This document shows positions 11,419-22,415 of a DNA stretch of 64,000 bases, piece after piece (within the stretch, counting starts at the first letter, position 1; the number at the start of each line of letters is the position of its first letter). The translations under genes were made by a program, and so were the position numbers. Below the pieces are notes generated by a model. It worked only from the letters and a program-made list of their open reading frames with translations. It made no database searches and was not told where the DNA came from. The DNA is from Rhodeus uyekii (taxonomy: Eukaryota > Chordata > Actinopteri > Cypriniformes > Acheilognathidae): contig JAWRVZ010000103.1 in assembly GCA_037043235.1 (NCBI GenBank), positions 187,501 through 251,500 of the forward strand, in the 5' to 3' direction.

Positions 11419-12833
11419 TATGGCTGATGAGCAGACATTTAAATCTTGTGTTTTTACACATGAAATGTGTAAAAAATATGGTATGTGCGTTGAAATACAC
11501 ATGATACACATGAAATACACAAGATGAAATGTGCGTTGTCTGCCTGGGGGCGGAGCATGCTCGGTCAGCACTTGAGAACGCCGGCTGTAAGGACTGTGAG
11601 AAGTTCTCTTTACATACGCTCCGCTCCCGCCCTGGCGGTCTGTAATGAGGCCGCTCAGGCTAGTGTTCCCCGTGGTTCTGGACCTCAGCAACCGAGGTTT
11701 TGCGGCACTCGCAGTCATGGGGATCACAAATGGATCAAGCAAATGGATCTCGCTGAGGCGGCTGGGATGGGTCCTCCCTTATATCAGCCCTCACGAGATG
11801 AGGCGGGTCCCAGTCACGAGCGCTCCCCGAGAGACGATCGTGCTGGGGCTCCGGCACTAACTTTATCTAGTTCAGAAGACATGGATTTAGCCAGTGTCAA
11901 CTCGGTTGGGGAGGATTCGCCACCCTCCTCACCGGCATTTGAGGAGCTAGTTGAGGTTGTGGCGCGAGCGGTCTCGCGTCTGGATATTGATTGGCCGGCG
12001 GAGACCAGGAGTGCTCGTCCTAGAAAGAGTATTTTGGACGAGCGCTACCTGCCTGCTCGCGTCACTCCCCTGTGCCGAGCTATGCCTTTTATTTCCGATC
12101 TCCATGCCGAGGTATCTAGATCATGGAGAAGGCCAGCCTCCGAAAGAGTTCATACAACGCTAAGTGCTATGTATACGAATCTTGTCGGGGCTCAACACTA
12201 TGGTTATGGAGGGATGCAGAAAGTGGACGAGGCTCTTGCTGGATACCTCGTTCCCCAGTCTGCATCCTCTATTAAAGCTCCGGCGCTCCCCACAAAGCCA
12301 ATGCGCATCACATCATCTTTGGTGGGGAAAGCATACTCTGCTTCGAGCCAGGCTGCTGTGTGCCTGAATACTACTAATTTGTCTAATACTAATAAGGCAG
12401 AGTTGCTTGGGGACCTCAACGAGGGCGGTGGTATCGGTCCGGAGGCAGTGGCAGAGCTGCGCCGGACCGTGGATTTGTCTCTTCGGGCCACTATGGAGAC
12501 GGCCTACTCTGTCGGCCGCTCCATGGCAGCTCTGGTGGCCACGGAGAGACATTAATGGCTCAATTTATCGGCCATTTATCGTTCCAGGAGGCTTCACGAC
12601 AGCAGGCGGCGTTCAGTAAAGTTCTTCCCCGCCGCCCTCCATGTGAGACCGCCGATCATTCGCGGTCTCAAAGCTCTGCACACAGGGCCGCTCAAAAGGA
12701 AAGTGTCGCTACCCGACGTTCTCCGGTAAACCCCGGAAAGTCGGGCCGACAAGTCCAAGTTCAGTCTTCGGGTAAAGAGGGTGATTTGAGGGTTTTCCTT
12801 AACACTAAGAAGGCTAAAACGAAGCGGTCCTGA
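11419..12833 (+). pseudogene. DIRS-1 gag, broken
   Basis: The first ATG of the element-like frame (MADEQTFKSCVF) runs into a stop after about 35 codons. The main open frame then covers 11,524-12,555 and ends ...AALVATERH at a stop. A third frame (12,555-12,833) carries the C-terminus (SRQQAAFSKVLPR, KESVATR, FLNTKKAKTKRS). These parts line up with the DIRS-4 Gag C-terminus (ATERHLWLNL..., QQVAFSKVLPR, ILNAKKATSKRS), which shows that a frame break and a short deletion lie near 12,553-12,590. DIRS Gag is the presumed nucleocapsid/assembly protein. The central part (EELVEVVARAVSRLDIDWP, SASSIKAPALPTKP) has no enzymatic motif. It is dead as a full-length gene. Confidence 0.85.
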
Positions 12834-12989
12834 CGCTAAGCCGCAACAAAGTGGTGTCTCCCATGTGCAGCTCCAGTCAGCCTGCCACGGGAAAACCACC
12901 CCCTCTAAGGAGGGTCCTAGAGCATTCCACCCGAGTTTCCGGAAGCCCCGGCTCAGTGGTGAATATGTTCACAGTACCAGAGACCAGCC

Positions 12990-13960
12990 CCGGGAGGCTG
13001 CGTGGTCACGGCTACCCTGTATCTCTCAGTGGGTCCTGCGCACGGTAACCTCCGGGTATGCCATCCAGTTCGGGGTTCTCCACCCCGGTTTTTGGGGGTC
13101 CTACAGTCTCTGGTAGGCCCCCAGCAGGCTCTGGTCATGGAGCAAGAAGTAGACACTCTGCTGGTGAAAAGGGCCATCGAGTATGTACCCCTCGCGAACA
13201 GCAAGTCCGGGTTTTACAGCAGATCGTAGATACAGATCAGGTCCTATAACTGGTCCGGCACGGTTGACATCAAAGACGTATAATCCCTCGTCTCCATCCT
13301 TCCACAGTGGGAAGTTCCTGTGGTTCGCCTAAGCTCCGCTGCACTTGCAAGGTCACTTTGGACCCGAGCGCATCCAGGCCTTCGTTTAGCCGTTAAGGAT
13401 GAATGACACTCTTAGGGCTGAACACCAAGAAGAGTGTACTTTCTCCCACGCAGAGAACCACTTTCTGTGGAGTCACTTTGGACTCAGTGGCCATGTCTGC
13501 TCGGCTCTTCCCCGGGCGCATTCAGGCCTTTCGTTCAGCCATCAAGTGTATCTAGGGGCAGCCACTCACGTGAAACACTTTAGAGGGTGTTAGGGCTCAT
13601 GCAGCGGCTCCAGCGTTATTCCACTGGGCCGGCTGTGCACGAGACCCCTGCAGTGGTGGCTAAAAACCAGGGGTTCTCCCCGAGGGCTAGAACTCTTGGT
13701 CCCCTTCTTATCTGGAGCAGATTTGGGACAGATATGGCAGGGCACAGGTTTACCTGTTTGCCTCCGTAAGAATTTCTCTGCCCTCTGTGGCTTTCGTTTA
13801 AACATCCAGCGCCTCTGGGGCGGGATGCCATGGTACAGGCGTGACTGAGGCTACGCCTGTACGCCTTTTCCCCCGATCACTCTGCTCCCGGGAGTTCTGG
13901 CCCAGGCGGAGGGTTGTTGACCCCTGCCCAGAGCTAATGTAGCTGTGGTCTGGCCCCTTA
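12990..13960 (+). pseudogene. DIRS-1 RT/RNase H remnants
   Basis: Short blocks match DIRS-4 pol in order: GYAIQFGVLHPGFW and SGHGARSRHSAGEKGHRV-type sequence from the RT start, then sequence equivalent to the RT thumb (CTCAGTGGCCATGTCTGCTC region) and RNase H end (GGTTTACCTGTTTGCCTCC). The polymerase core with its YIDD box is deleted, and frames change repeatedly. The product cannot be functional. Confidence 0.75.
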
Positions 13961-13974
13961 GGGGGTCCAGCTCA

Positions 13975-14776
13975 TAGGATCCGGTCTCTCAGCTGAGGTC
14001 GTAGAGACAATTTTTTCAGTCCAGAGCTCCCTCCATGAGGAAACTCTACGCCTTGATCTTCATGTCTTGGTGTAGCGAAAAGCAGGTGAACCAAGTAACC
14101 TGTCAAGTAAGGCAAAGTGCTGGAGTTCCTGCAAGAAAGATTTGCGGCAGGGCTGTCCCCCCCCCCCCTTGCCACATACCACGTACCTCTGGGTGGGGTG
14201 TCCTTGGGCAGGGACCAAGGACACCCTTAAGAGGGTCGGGGACCTTCGGACCCTCTTGGTGGCTCCCTCATGCCTCGAGTTCAGCCCGGGATGGAAAAAC
14301 CTTTCTCCACCCGAGGTCAGGCTATGTCCCCAAGGTTCCCACTAATGTGGCTCAGTCTGTCACACTGCAGGCCTTCTGCCTTCCCCCCATTTGGCGATCA
14401 TGAGTAGGAGCAAGAACAAGGTTTGTCCAGTGCGAGCACTGGACGCTTACGTCCCAAGACTGCCACTTGGCGTAGGTTGGACCAACTGTTCGTTTGCTTT
14501 AGGACCCCTAAGGGGGCTCCAGCTTCTAAGCAAACCCTAAGCAGGTGGATACTCGTGGCTATCTGTCTAGCTTACGAGTCGGCCAGACATGCTTCTCCGT
14601 TGAGGGTCCAGGCCCATTCCACTCGGAGCGTGGCGGCATCCAAGGCTCTCCTCTCCGGAGTTTCCTTGTCTGATGTTTGTGCTGCAACTGGCTGGTCCTC
14701 GCCGCACACATTCATGAGGTTTTACCAATTGGACCTTGATGCCGCCCCAGGAACCAGGGTGCTCTCTCAGTGAGCT
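13975..14776 (+). pseudogene. DIRS-1 tyrosine recombinase, internally deleted
   Basis: The N-terminal part is recognisable in broken frames (QSSLHEETLR region, CSEKQVNQVTCQV). The intact last frame, 14,423-14,773, carries the catalytic C-terminus: ASKQTLSRWILVAICLAYES, then the H-x-x-R box in RVQAHSTRSVAASKA, and the nucleophile-type tyrosine in TFMRFYQLDLDAAPGTRVLS. Recombinases of this group join the circular DNA copy into the genome. A poly-C run near 14,160 and a deletion between the core-binding and catalytic domains destroy the gene. Compared with DIRS-4, roughly a third of the protein is missing. Confidence 0.85.
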
Positions 14777-14849
14777 GGGACAAACCCGGATGCCGACGTC
14801 GCTGAGGTGGCGTTGGTATAGTGTTCCCCTAGCGCTTGATGGGCTGAAA

Positions 14850-15120
14850 GGGAATGTCTCGGGTTACGAATGTAACCCTGGTTTCCTGAGGGGAACGAGA
14901 CACAGCGTCTTTGCCTCAGCTCCTTGCGCCTTCGGGCCCGCTTCGGACACTCTTTTGCTGGCGCTTCCGGGTTTCGCGCGCGCTTTATGCTCTTCCTCAT
15001 GACGTCACCGACACGTGCACAGATCTTCACGTGACTGACGCAAGGCTATTTCCCCTAGCGCTTGACGCAGCGTCTCGTTCCCCTCAGGGAACCAGGGTTA
15101 CATACGTAACCCGAGACGTT
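14850..15120 (+). repeat. Internal complementary region and right terminal repeat of DIRS-1
   Basis: Two opposed blocks, GTCTCGGGTTACGAATGTAA (14,858 on) and GGTTACATACGTAACCCGAG (15,097 on), can pair over about 55 bases. Between them lies the inverse of the left terminal repeat, including TGACGTCA at 15,000-15,007 and CTTCCGGGTTTCGCGCGCG. Confidence 0.88.
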
Positions 15121-16964
15121 GATGTAGTTAAAATAACACTGAAAAATACTGTGGTAACAGTAAAAAATAATAATTAACAGGGTTTAAGTAAAAAATATTA
15201 TTATAGAATCAACTTAAAAAAAATATTGATTTATACAACACATGATTTATAAATAAGCGTATATCTGTCACATTTTTTTTTGAAATATTCCTTTAATTAA
15301 TTTCATGACATAAATATTGAAAACATGATAAATATAGTGGAATTTAACAGTAGTTTAACAGAGTTTTAGATCAATTACAGGATTCCACAGTACAGTCAAC
15401 CATCTACTTACTAAAGTCAGTCTTAGCAATCTGCTCTTGCTGGAGGTCAAAGCAGATAGTGGCCAACCTTCAGTCATGCATGTTTCCTCGAAGCATCACA
15501 GACTACTGAGCCTCTTTGCTTGTCATTAGCTCAGTGCTACACTGATGAGTGTTGACAGACATCTAGACTTCAGCCCTTCACGAGGCTCTCTCAGGTGCCT
15601 CTGGGAGTCCCACGGTTTAGATGCAGTTCCAGGTCACTAAGTCAAGGTGAGCAGCCCACACACACTCACCACCACACACACGTCGCCTCTGTGAGCTTGA
15701 AGAAATGTCAGCGCGTCCCAAGAGGAGGTGGCTAATGTCAGGATGGGCAGCTGGCACGATGCAGGCCAAGTGGAGCTCCAGTCCAGCTGTGCCTGATTCT
15801 GTGATTCGCTGCTGAGAGTGACTAATTGTGACGTTATTGATTGCTGTACCGAACCTCCACTTTTCCCCAGATAAGGAAGATTGATAGACTTGTAATTTTC
15901 TCATCAAGGAAAAAAAGTCTGACCCTTCTAATTATTTCATTTTTATTTTTCTAAAGGGGATTGCGTTTCAAGAGCACATGAAAATATGAACATGCAAATT
16001 TTGTTGTGCCTGCATACAAATATTTCTAGACACAAATGAAAAGTTTGTAGATATTTTATCATGAAACAATTGTTGTATTGCTGATGTGATGACATATTGT
16101 ATGTTAATGTCATGTCATGTTCCTATAGAGGTACTGCAGCTTAACTAGAAGGATTCCAAGGTCATGTGTTTGGCTTCGGATAAAAGCACACTCAAAATAA
16201 ATAAATAAATAGGTTTGATTTTAAGACGTATGCATTTTGATTGTATATACAAATTCCAACTACTTGGATTACACAATTTTTTAGAAACTAATAAATGCTA
16301 TTAGTTATATTATCATGTTATATGTGTTGCATAAAATAGTTCTAATAAACTGAAAAAGGTTTATGCATTTATTCTCATACATTTTAGATAACTGAATATT
16401 GCTTGTTTCACAGCAAACCATATTTTAATCATTTTCATACCTTTTAACTGAATCAATATAAGTGCTTTCACAATGAACAGATTTATGGTGATTCTAAGAA
16501 ATATTTTTAGTGAACCTTACAAAATTAGGGATGCACCAAAAACACATGTGTAGACCCATAATTTTGTTCTTAATCTCACTGTTAAATTAATCAATTATTA
16601 TTTTAATATCAAAATTTTGAACACATGCTATTTTTTTTAAATTAGGAAAAACTATGAGTGTTTGCATTTAATACAATTAAACTTGGATCAATTCATGTGC
16701 ACACAGCTTTTACATGTAAAGGCTTCGGTTATCTGATTTGTTAACATTTTCAATGAAATGGTATCCCTGGCCAAACTCCATTATTGCAAACGTGTGTAAA
16801 CAAGCTACTTGTAGCCAGTGATTGTCTGTTGAGGAGCATCACAATAAAGAGTTATGAGATATTAAGTCAAGTCAAGTCCCTTTCTTGTTGATGTATGGTG
16901 ACCTTGGGTGATCTGAAAGGCGTCTAAAAAATAAAGTGATGATACACTTTATTTTTTATTTTTT
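15121..16964. other. Non-coding DNA, no gene recognised
   Basis: No reading frame of note. It includes an enhancer-like block (15,430-15,960) and, at 16,008-16,060, a sequence that recurs inside DIRS-2 (see 19,268-19,320). Simple TTATTA repeats occupy 16,975-17,010 at the tail of the adjoining L2. Confidence 0.5.
15430..15960. promoter_or_regulatory. Candidate conserved non-coding block
   Basis: Non-repetitive, moderate GC, with several short sites of the kind found in developmental enhancers (GTGACTAATTGTGACG, ATTGATTGCTG, TTCTAATTATTTC). No similarity to any element in the window. Inference only. Confidence 0.22.
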
Positions 16965-17414
16965 ACTTTTCACTTTTATTATTTATTATTGTTATTATTA
17001 TTATTTATATAGCACTTTTTACAATACAGATTGTTTCAAAGCAGCTTTACAGCTTTACAGTGGTCACAGGAAAACAATATAAACAAAGTTTGTTTGGCTG
17101 AACAGCAGCCTTAAAAGAGCAGGCAAATTAATACAATTGATTATATGAATGTGTTAAGTTCCAAATATGATGGGTCAAGTTTCCCCAACTGAGCAAGCCA
17201 TAGGTGACAGCGGCAAGGAACCAAAACTCCAGCAGGTGACGTAATGAATGAAGAATGGAATAGAGAAAAAACCTTGCGAGAAACCAGGCTCAGTCAGGGG
17301 ACCAGTTCTATAGCAACTCGCGCTGCGTCGAACGCTTTTGGGGAAATAATCGAGCGCTGTCTCGCGAAGCACATTATGTAAACTTCCATCTGCATGACTG
17401 ACGTCGCAGATCGG

Positions 17415-17422
17415 TGACGTCA
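17415..17422 (+). promoter_or_regulatory. CRE-type palindrome in the DIRS-2 left terminal repeat
   Basis: TGACGTCA, embedded in GATCGGTGACGTCACAAACC. The same octamer is present at 19,882-19,889 in the right terminal repeat. Seven perfect copies occur in the readable terminal repeats of the four large DIRS copies. ATF/CREB-type binding is inferred, not shown. Confidence 0.5.
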
Positions 17423-17575
17423 CAAACCAGGTCACAAAAGAGCACCGGTAACCCGGAAGCGCCAGCTTTTGGTGTCTTCGCAAGCACAGTGTGAAAAAAA
17501 GAGTGTGTGTTGAGTTGTGCTGGCTTTTTGAGTTTTTCCCGAGATTAGTTTAAAAGAACAGGTATCTCATTAAAA

Positions 17576-17890
17576 ATGGCAAATGAGGCATTTATACAGT
17601 GTGCGTCTCCTTGCCCGTGTTATCTTTCGGGAGGAGATACGCATGCTTTATGTGTAAAATGTCTGGGAGCGGATCATGCTAGGTCAGCGCTCGTGAGCGC
17701 TGATTGTGATCACTGCAGCCAACTAACGCTGCAGGTGCTCTGCTCTCGCCTGGCGGTGTTTGACACTGACACCGCCCAGGCTCGCGTTCCCCAGGGCTTG
17801 GGTCTCACAGGAGCTGAGGCTCTGTGGCGATCTAAGCCCTGGGGTTCGCAAATGGATCTGTCAGAGGGGTGTGAGACGAGCGCTGATTAG
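17576..17890 (+). pseudogene. DIRS-2 gag, N-terminal zinc-finger part
   Basis: An open frame of 104 residues starting MANEAFIQCASPCPCYLSGG. It has a Cys/His-rich pattern (C-x3-C-x-C...H-x2-C-x2-C...H...C-x2-C, ending SADCDHCSQL) that looks like a zinc-binding N-terminus of DIRS Gag. The frame ends SEGCETSAD at a stop, where the sequence jumps to material equivalent to the RT thumb, so the Gag body and most of RT were removed by deletion. The same N-terminal pattern recurs in DIRS-3 at 58,419-58,742. No function is left beyond a possible truncated peptide. Confidence 0.75.
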
Positions 17891-18669
17891 AGTTTAACTA
17901 GGCCAGGCACTCACTGTAAAGCACTTCCAGCGAGTGCTGGGTATCAGGCAGCAGCTTCCTGCGTTATCCTGCTCAGGCTGCTGCACGAGGTCGCTACAGT
18001 GGTGGCTCAGAACCAGAGGGTTTTCCCAAGAGGCAACCCTTTCCGCACTATCAAGGTCACGTGGCGAGGCTTACGTGCCTTGGATATGTGAAAGAAATCC
18101 TGGTGTCTGTCTCATTGACCCGAATTGGGAGCTCCTTGTCGACGCGTAATGCTATCGACGGATGTATCCCTTATGGGCTGGGGAGCGGTATTGAGAGATC
18201 GCTTTGCCCAAGATTCACATCCCTAGGACCTAGAATGTGGGAGCAGAATTCCTGTCGAGGCAGGGGCCGAGGCCCGGGGATTGGAGGCTCCACCCCGAGG
18301 TGGTGGAGCAGATTTGGTTGAGATTCGGTCGAGCACAAGTAGACCTGTTCGCGTCCGAGGAATTGACTCATTGCCCTCTGTGATTTTCACTCTTGCACCC
18401 AGCCCTGCTCGGGCTGGATGCCATGGTTCAGACATGGCCGAGGCTATGTCTGTACGCCTTTCCCCCGATTGCTCTGCTCCTGGGAGTTCTGGAGAGAGTT
18501 CGCCGAGACAAGGTCCATCTCACACAAATTGCTCCATGTTGTCCGGGCAGAGTGTGTTTTGCGAATCTTGTGTCCCTTCTGGACTGAGTCCCCTGGGAGA
18601 TCCCAGGGAGGACTTTCTGTCCCAGGCAGCGGGCTTGATTCTTCACCCCTGCCCAGAACTGTGTAAACT
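17891..18669 (+). pseudogene. DIRS-2 RNase H and C-terminal pol remnant
   Basis: Begins at sequence matching the RT thumb of DIRS-4 (TVKHFQRVLG and LQWWLRT can be read at 17,915-18,010). It continues through blocks of RNase H and the domain after it (WRLHPEVVEQIWLRFGRAQVDLF and ALLGLDAMVQTWPRLCLYAF in shifting frames). The YIDD-containing polymerase core is absent. Several frame changes make it non-functional. Confidence 0.75.
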
Positions 18670-19676
18670 GTGGGCTTGGCCTCTGAGGAGGCCCAGCTCA
18701 TAGATTCTGGTCTCTCAACTGAGGTTGTTGAGACCATCCTCCACTCCAGAGCTCCCTCCACAAGGAAGCTGTATGCCCTGAAGTGGAGACTCTTCACTTC
18801 TTGGTGTAGCGAAAAGCAGGTGAACCCAGTTACCTGTCACATTGGCAAAGTGCTGGAGTTCTTGCAGGATAAATTCGCTGCAGGGCTGTCCCCGTCCACC
18901 CTGAAGGTCTATGTGGCTGCTTACAACGTACCTCTGGGTGGCATGTCCATTGGCAGGGACCCCCTCATCACACGCTTCCTCCATGGTACTATTAGGCTGA
19001 GGCCTGCAGTACAGACCAAGGTTCCCACCTGGGACTTATCTCTGGTACTCCAGGGGTTGTCCCAGGCACCTTTTTAACCTTTGGATGAGGTTCCTCACTT
19101 TGAAAACTTTGTTCTTATTAGCTCTAACATCGCTAAAGAGAGTTGGGGATCTACAGGCGCTATCTGTAGCTCCCCCCTGCCTTGAGTTTGCGCCTGGGAT
19201 GGTGAAAGCCTTCCTCCATCCCAGGTCAGGCTATGTACCCAAAGTGCCTACTCATGTAGCCAGGTTAGCCTGCATACAAATATTTCTAGACACAAATGAA
19301 AAGTTTGTAAATATTTTATCCCCCCTTCAGTGACCAGGACCAGGAATTTAAAAACAAGGTCTGTCCAGTGCGAGCATGTCCTCAGACTAGTTGTTTGTTT
19401 GCTTTGGGACCCCCAAGGGGGCCCCAGCATCCAAACGTACTTTAAGCAGGTAGATAGTTGAGGCTATCACCCTGGCTTACAAGTCGGCTGGATCCCCATC
19501 GCTTCTGAGGGTCCGTGCCCACTCTACTAGGAGCATGGCTGCCTCTAAGGCCCTTATATCAGGTGTGTCTTTATCTGATGTTTGTGATGCGGCGCGGTGG
19601 TCTTCCCCGCATACCTTTCTGAGGTTTTACCAGCTTGATATCAACTCTGCTCTGGGAACACGGGTTCTCTCATAGT
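18670..19676 (+). pseudogene. DIRS-2 tyrosine recombinase, broken
   Basis: The open first part (18,670-19,077) covers the core-binding domain: STRKLYALKWRLFTSWCSEK, GLSPSTLKVYVAAYNVPLGG, RLRPAVQTKVPTWDLSLVLQ, with a stop after SQAPF. The next frame carries the first catalytic arginine (TSLKRVGDLQALSVAPPCLE). A 53-bp foreign segment at 19,268-19,320 then replaces codons found in DIRS-4. The C-terminal catalytic part, with the H-x-x-R box and the RFYQLD tyrosine, follows in other frames to about 19,676. Order and spacing otherwise match the 340-residue recombinase of DIRS-4. It is dead through a stop, frameshifts and the inserted patch. Confidence 0.88.
19268..19320 (+). repeat. Patch duplicated from 16,008-16,060
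   Basis: 53 bases starting GCCTGCATACAAATATTTCT and ending AAATATTTTATC are present both here and at 16,008-16,060, with one difference (G to A). Here they replace about 30 bases of the recombinase gene. The source-like copy lies in plain AT-rich DNA outside any DIRS. It may be templated repair filler. Confidence 0.85.
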
Positions 19677-19734
19677 GAACTACGAGACACTCATCGGCCT
19701 TTGTCACTGAGGTGGTGTTGGTATATCGTTTAAA

Positions 19735-20035
19735 GGGAACGTCTCAGGTTACGTATGTAACCATAGTTCCCTGAGAGGGAATGAGATGCTGCGTCTTTGG
19801 CTCCTTGCACCTTCCGGGCTTGCTCAGACACCTCTAAGCTGCCGCTTCCAGGTTACTGGCGCTCTTTTATGACCTGGTTCGTGACGTCACCGACCTGTGA
19901 CCGTCACTCACACACGCGACGGAAGTTTACATAATGTTCTTCGCAAGACAGTGCTCGAGTATTTCCCCAAAGCGTTCGACGCAGCGTCTCGTTCCCTCTC
20001 AGGGAACTATGGTTACATACGTAACCTGAGACGTT
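19735..20035 (+). repeat. Internal complementary region and right terminal repeat of DIRS-2
   Basis: GAACGTCTCAGGTTACGTAT near 19,738 is the inverse of GGTTACATACGTAACCTGAG near 20,010. The DNA between them mirrors the left terminal repeat (GCTGCCGCTTCCAGG, TGACGTCA at 19,882, AAAGCGTTCGACGCAGCGTC). Confidence 0.88.
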
Positions 20036-20411
20036 CTCCTCTGGCCAACAGACAAACAGTACATGATTATTATATTGACAACAATTCAAGTCCAATATTA
20101 AGTCCAATTTGGTCCGGTTGGAGATGGGTTCATGATCGTCACAGGGGAGGGTCTAGTAGAGTCACGGTCTCTGCAGACACTTCAGGGCAGTGCTGTGCTC
20201 GTGTCCAGGTGCAGGTCCTGATCTGGATACGGTCCGGATCCGGCAGACCACGGTAACCTCGGAATAAACAGAGACTAATATCAGTGTAAATTCCATTCTT
20301 CTTCTGATGTATCGAGTACATCAGATGTTATGGGAATGTTCCCGTTTCCGGTTGACCTAAATTATACAGCCTAAAAATCATTTTAAATGATTTGGATTAA
20401 AAATGTATGTA

Positions 20412-21882
20412 CAGTGGAGTTTGGTTATGTCGACAGCCTCGGGGGTTGCAGCAGAGATTTACCAGTATACAATAAAAAACACCTTTGATTCTCGATACAA
20501 ACCTTTAATTATATTCTCCAACATTGCAAACACAATTTCGCTCACAGCGTCATAACATATTCATGAGGTCATCACGCTGTACTAGATTGCATACTTTCTT
20601 GCGTTCTGCCTGCCTAATGTGCTTTCTCAACAAAATCTGCTTCGTCCCATCTTTTTAACAACCTGGATCTTGAATCCGCAGCGGCACTGAGCAGACCGTG
20701 CGTGCGCGTTGTGTGGCTGTACTAGATTGCATAGTTTTTGCGTTCTGTCTGTCTAACAAGTATTATCACCAATAAATGGCTTTAACCAGCCTTGGAACTC
20801 AGGGTTTGATTCCCACTCCTGTTGAAGAAATTCATCCATTGTTAAAACTTTATCTGTGGAATTAATGTGACCATAAACTCATATGAACTCTGAGCATTGT
20901 AACTTTGTAAATGTTAGACACAGAGTTTAGCCAGTTTGTTATCCTTGAAGATGACGAAAAACATCAGGTGAGCCTTTGGGAACATAAAAAAGGGGTGTTC
21001 ATTTGGGACAAACAGTCAAAAGTCTTTTGTTTAAAAATCGGGTGACTATTTTCCACCAATAAAAATCAAGGGATGTATGAGAAATATGTAGTGATGGCAA
21101 AAACACCAAGGTCAAGCCAAAAGAAAAAGATACTTAGCGAAATCCAATTGGACACATGATGATAAGAAAAAGGTATAATATGTGATGTATCGGACTGTAA
21201 AGTCAGATGATGTTTGGTTTTTTGAACCTGTCATCTCTCTTTTTTTGCCTGGCAATAAAGACTACATCTTTGAAGATCGGAACCTTAGACTCAGCCTTTT
21301 TTTCCTAGATTGAATAGAGCTTGTGCAGATTTGCCACGAGACTCCTTCCTGTATTTTTGGGTGTAAAATTTTGACTGAGATATGATAAGCCAGCCAGCTA
21401 GTTAACTTTTGTCACAGACAAGCGCGCACACACAGTGGACGAGAGTACGTGACTGAGGCTGTGTGAGTCAAACAAATGCAGCAATTTATATTTGTGCAGT
21501 GATTTAATTATTTTTTAGACAAAGAACATTTGACATCTCGTACTGCCATTGCCTAATCAGCCAGCGACGGCTTGCCGGACACGTGCAATTCATTTACACG
21601 TGGAGGAGTGACTATCTGCTCTGCCTGCATCTGGGCGGATCTGCTGCCTGCAACACGAACTCAGCGCATGCGCAGTGAACTCTCAGTCACAAAATAACCA
21701 TGTGAAGGGCATATATGTCCCTCGTTTTTGCTCGAGATACTGAGATTCGGCAACATAACAGAATTGACATAACCCACAAGAAAATACTGAGACAAATAGG
21801 GAGTTTGGCGGTTCCACTTCAAAAACGTTGACATAATAGTATTGCCGAGTTAACCGTGACTCGAGATAAGTGAACTCCACTG
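20412..21882. mobile_element. Tigger/pogo-like non-autonomous DNA transposon, copy 2
   Basis: Begins CAGTGGAGTTTGGTTATGTC and ends GAGATAAGTGAACTCCACTG. TA is duplicated at 20,410-20,411 and 21,883-21,884. It interrupts the antisense L2. At 1,471 bp it is longer than copy 1 (9,781-10,836) and shares the terminal and subterminal 200 bases in inverse orientation. No transposase is seen. Confidence 0.82.
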
Positions 21883-22415
21883 TATAATGTGTTATGTGTA
21901 TGCCAGGTTGAAGAGATGTGTTTTAGTCTACATTTAAACTGACAGAGTGTGTCCGCTTCCCGAACTGTGTTAGGAAGACTGTTCCAGAGTTTAGGACATA
22001 AATAGGAAAAAGATCGACCACCAGCAGTTGACTTTGATATTCTAGGTATTATAAGCTGGTCAGTATTTTGGGATCACAATAGACGTGAAGGACTATACGT
22101 AATGTGTTAAGAGATCGCTCAAGTCCTGTGGAGCTAAAGCATTTAATGCTTTGTAAGTAATAAGCAAGATTTAAAAATGTATTCGGTGTTTAATAGGAAG
22201 CCAGTGCAGGTTTGACAGAACTGAGCTAATATGCTCATACTAACTGGTTCTAGTAAGAACGCGAGCTGCTGCATTTTGGACCAGCTGGAATTTGTTTATT
22301 AAGCATGCAGGGCAACTACCTACTAGAGCATTACAATAATCTAGCCTTGAACTCATGAGCGCATGAACTAAAAGATGTATCTTGTCACTTTACCTGCTTT
22401 CGACCCAAGCTAAAT

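Larger units (their letters stand above)
11153..15120 (+). mobile_element. DIRS-type tyrosine-recombinase retrotransposon, decayed (DIRS-1)
   Basis: Left terminal sequence begins CTTCCCTTTCAGGGAACTCG. The right end is its inverted copy, extended by GGTTACATACGTAACCCGAG and stopping at GACGTT. An internal region near 14,850 (GGGAATGTCTCGGGTTACG) corresponds to the two ends joined, the internal complementary region of DIRS elements. No target duplication is seen, as expected for this group. Inside are gag, remnants of RT/RNase H and a tyrosine recombinase, in that order on the plus strand, all damaged. It belongs to the same subfamily as DIRS-4. Confidence 0.93.
17310..20035 (+). mobile_element. 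DIRS-type retrotransposon, internally deleted (DIRS-2)
   Basis: Inserted in L2 between ACCAGTTC and TCTCCTCTGG, with no target duplication. It lacks the first bases of the left terminus and starts AGCAACTCGCGCTGCGTCGA. The right end GGTTACATACGTAACCTGAG stops at GACGTT. Gag N-terminus, RNase H region and recombinase remain; most of gag and RT are deleted. The subfamily differs from DIRS-1 (CGAACGCTTTTGGGG instead of CAAGCGCTAGGGG). Confidence 0.92.
16965..22385 (-). mobile_element. Antisense L2 fragment split by two later insertions
   Basis: Three pieces are contiguous in the long L2 copy and read on the minus strand. 16,965-17,309 is the tail and end of the 3' UTR (TTTCCCCAACTGAGCAAGCC). 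20,036-20,411 is the upstream 3' UTR (GACCAGTTC joins CTCCTCTGGCC across the gap, exactly as at 40,840). 21,885-22,385 is the C-terminal end of ORF2, with the L2 stop region (CATTTAAACTGACAGAGTGT and CAGTGCAGGTTTGACAG). DIRS-2 sits in the first gap and a Tigger-like element in the second. The L2 is therefore the oldest of the three and is 5'-truncated. Confidence 0.9.
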
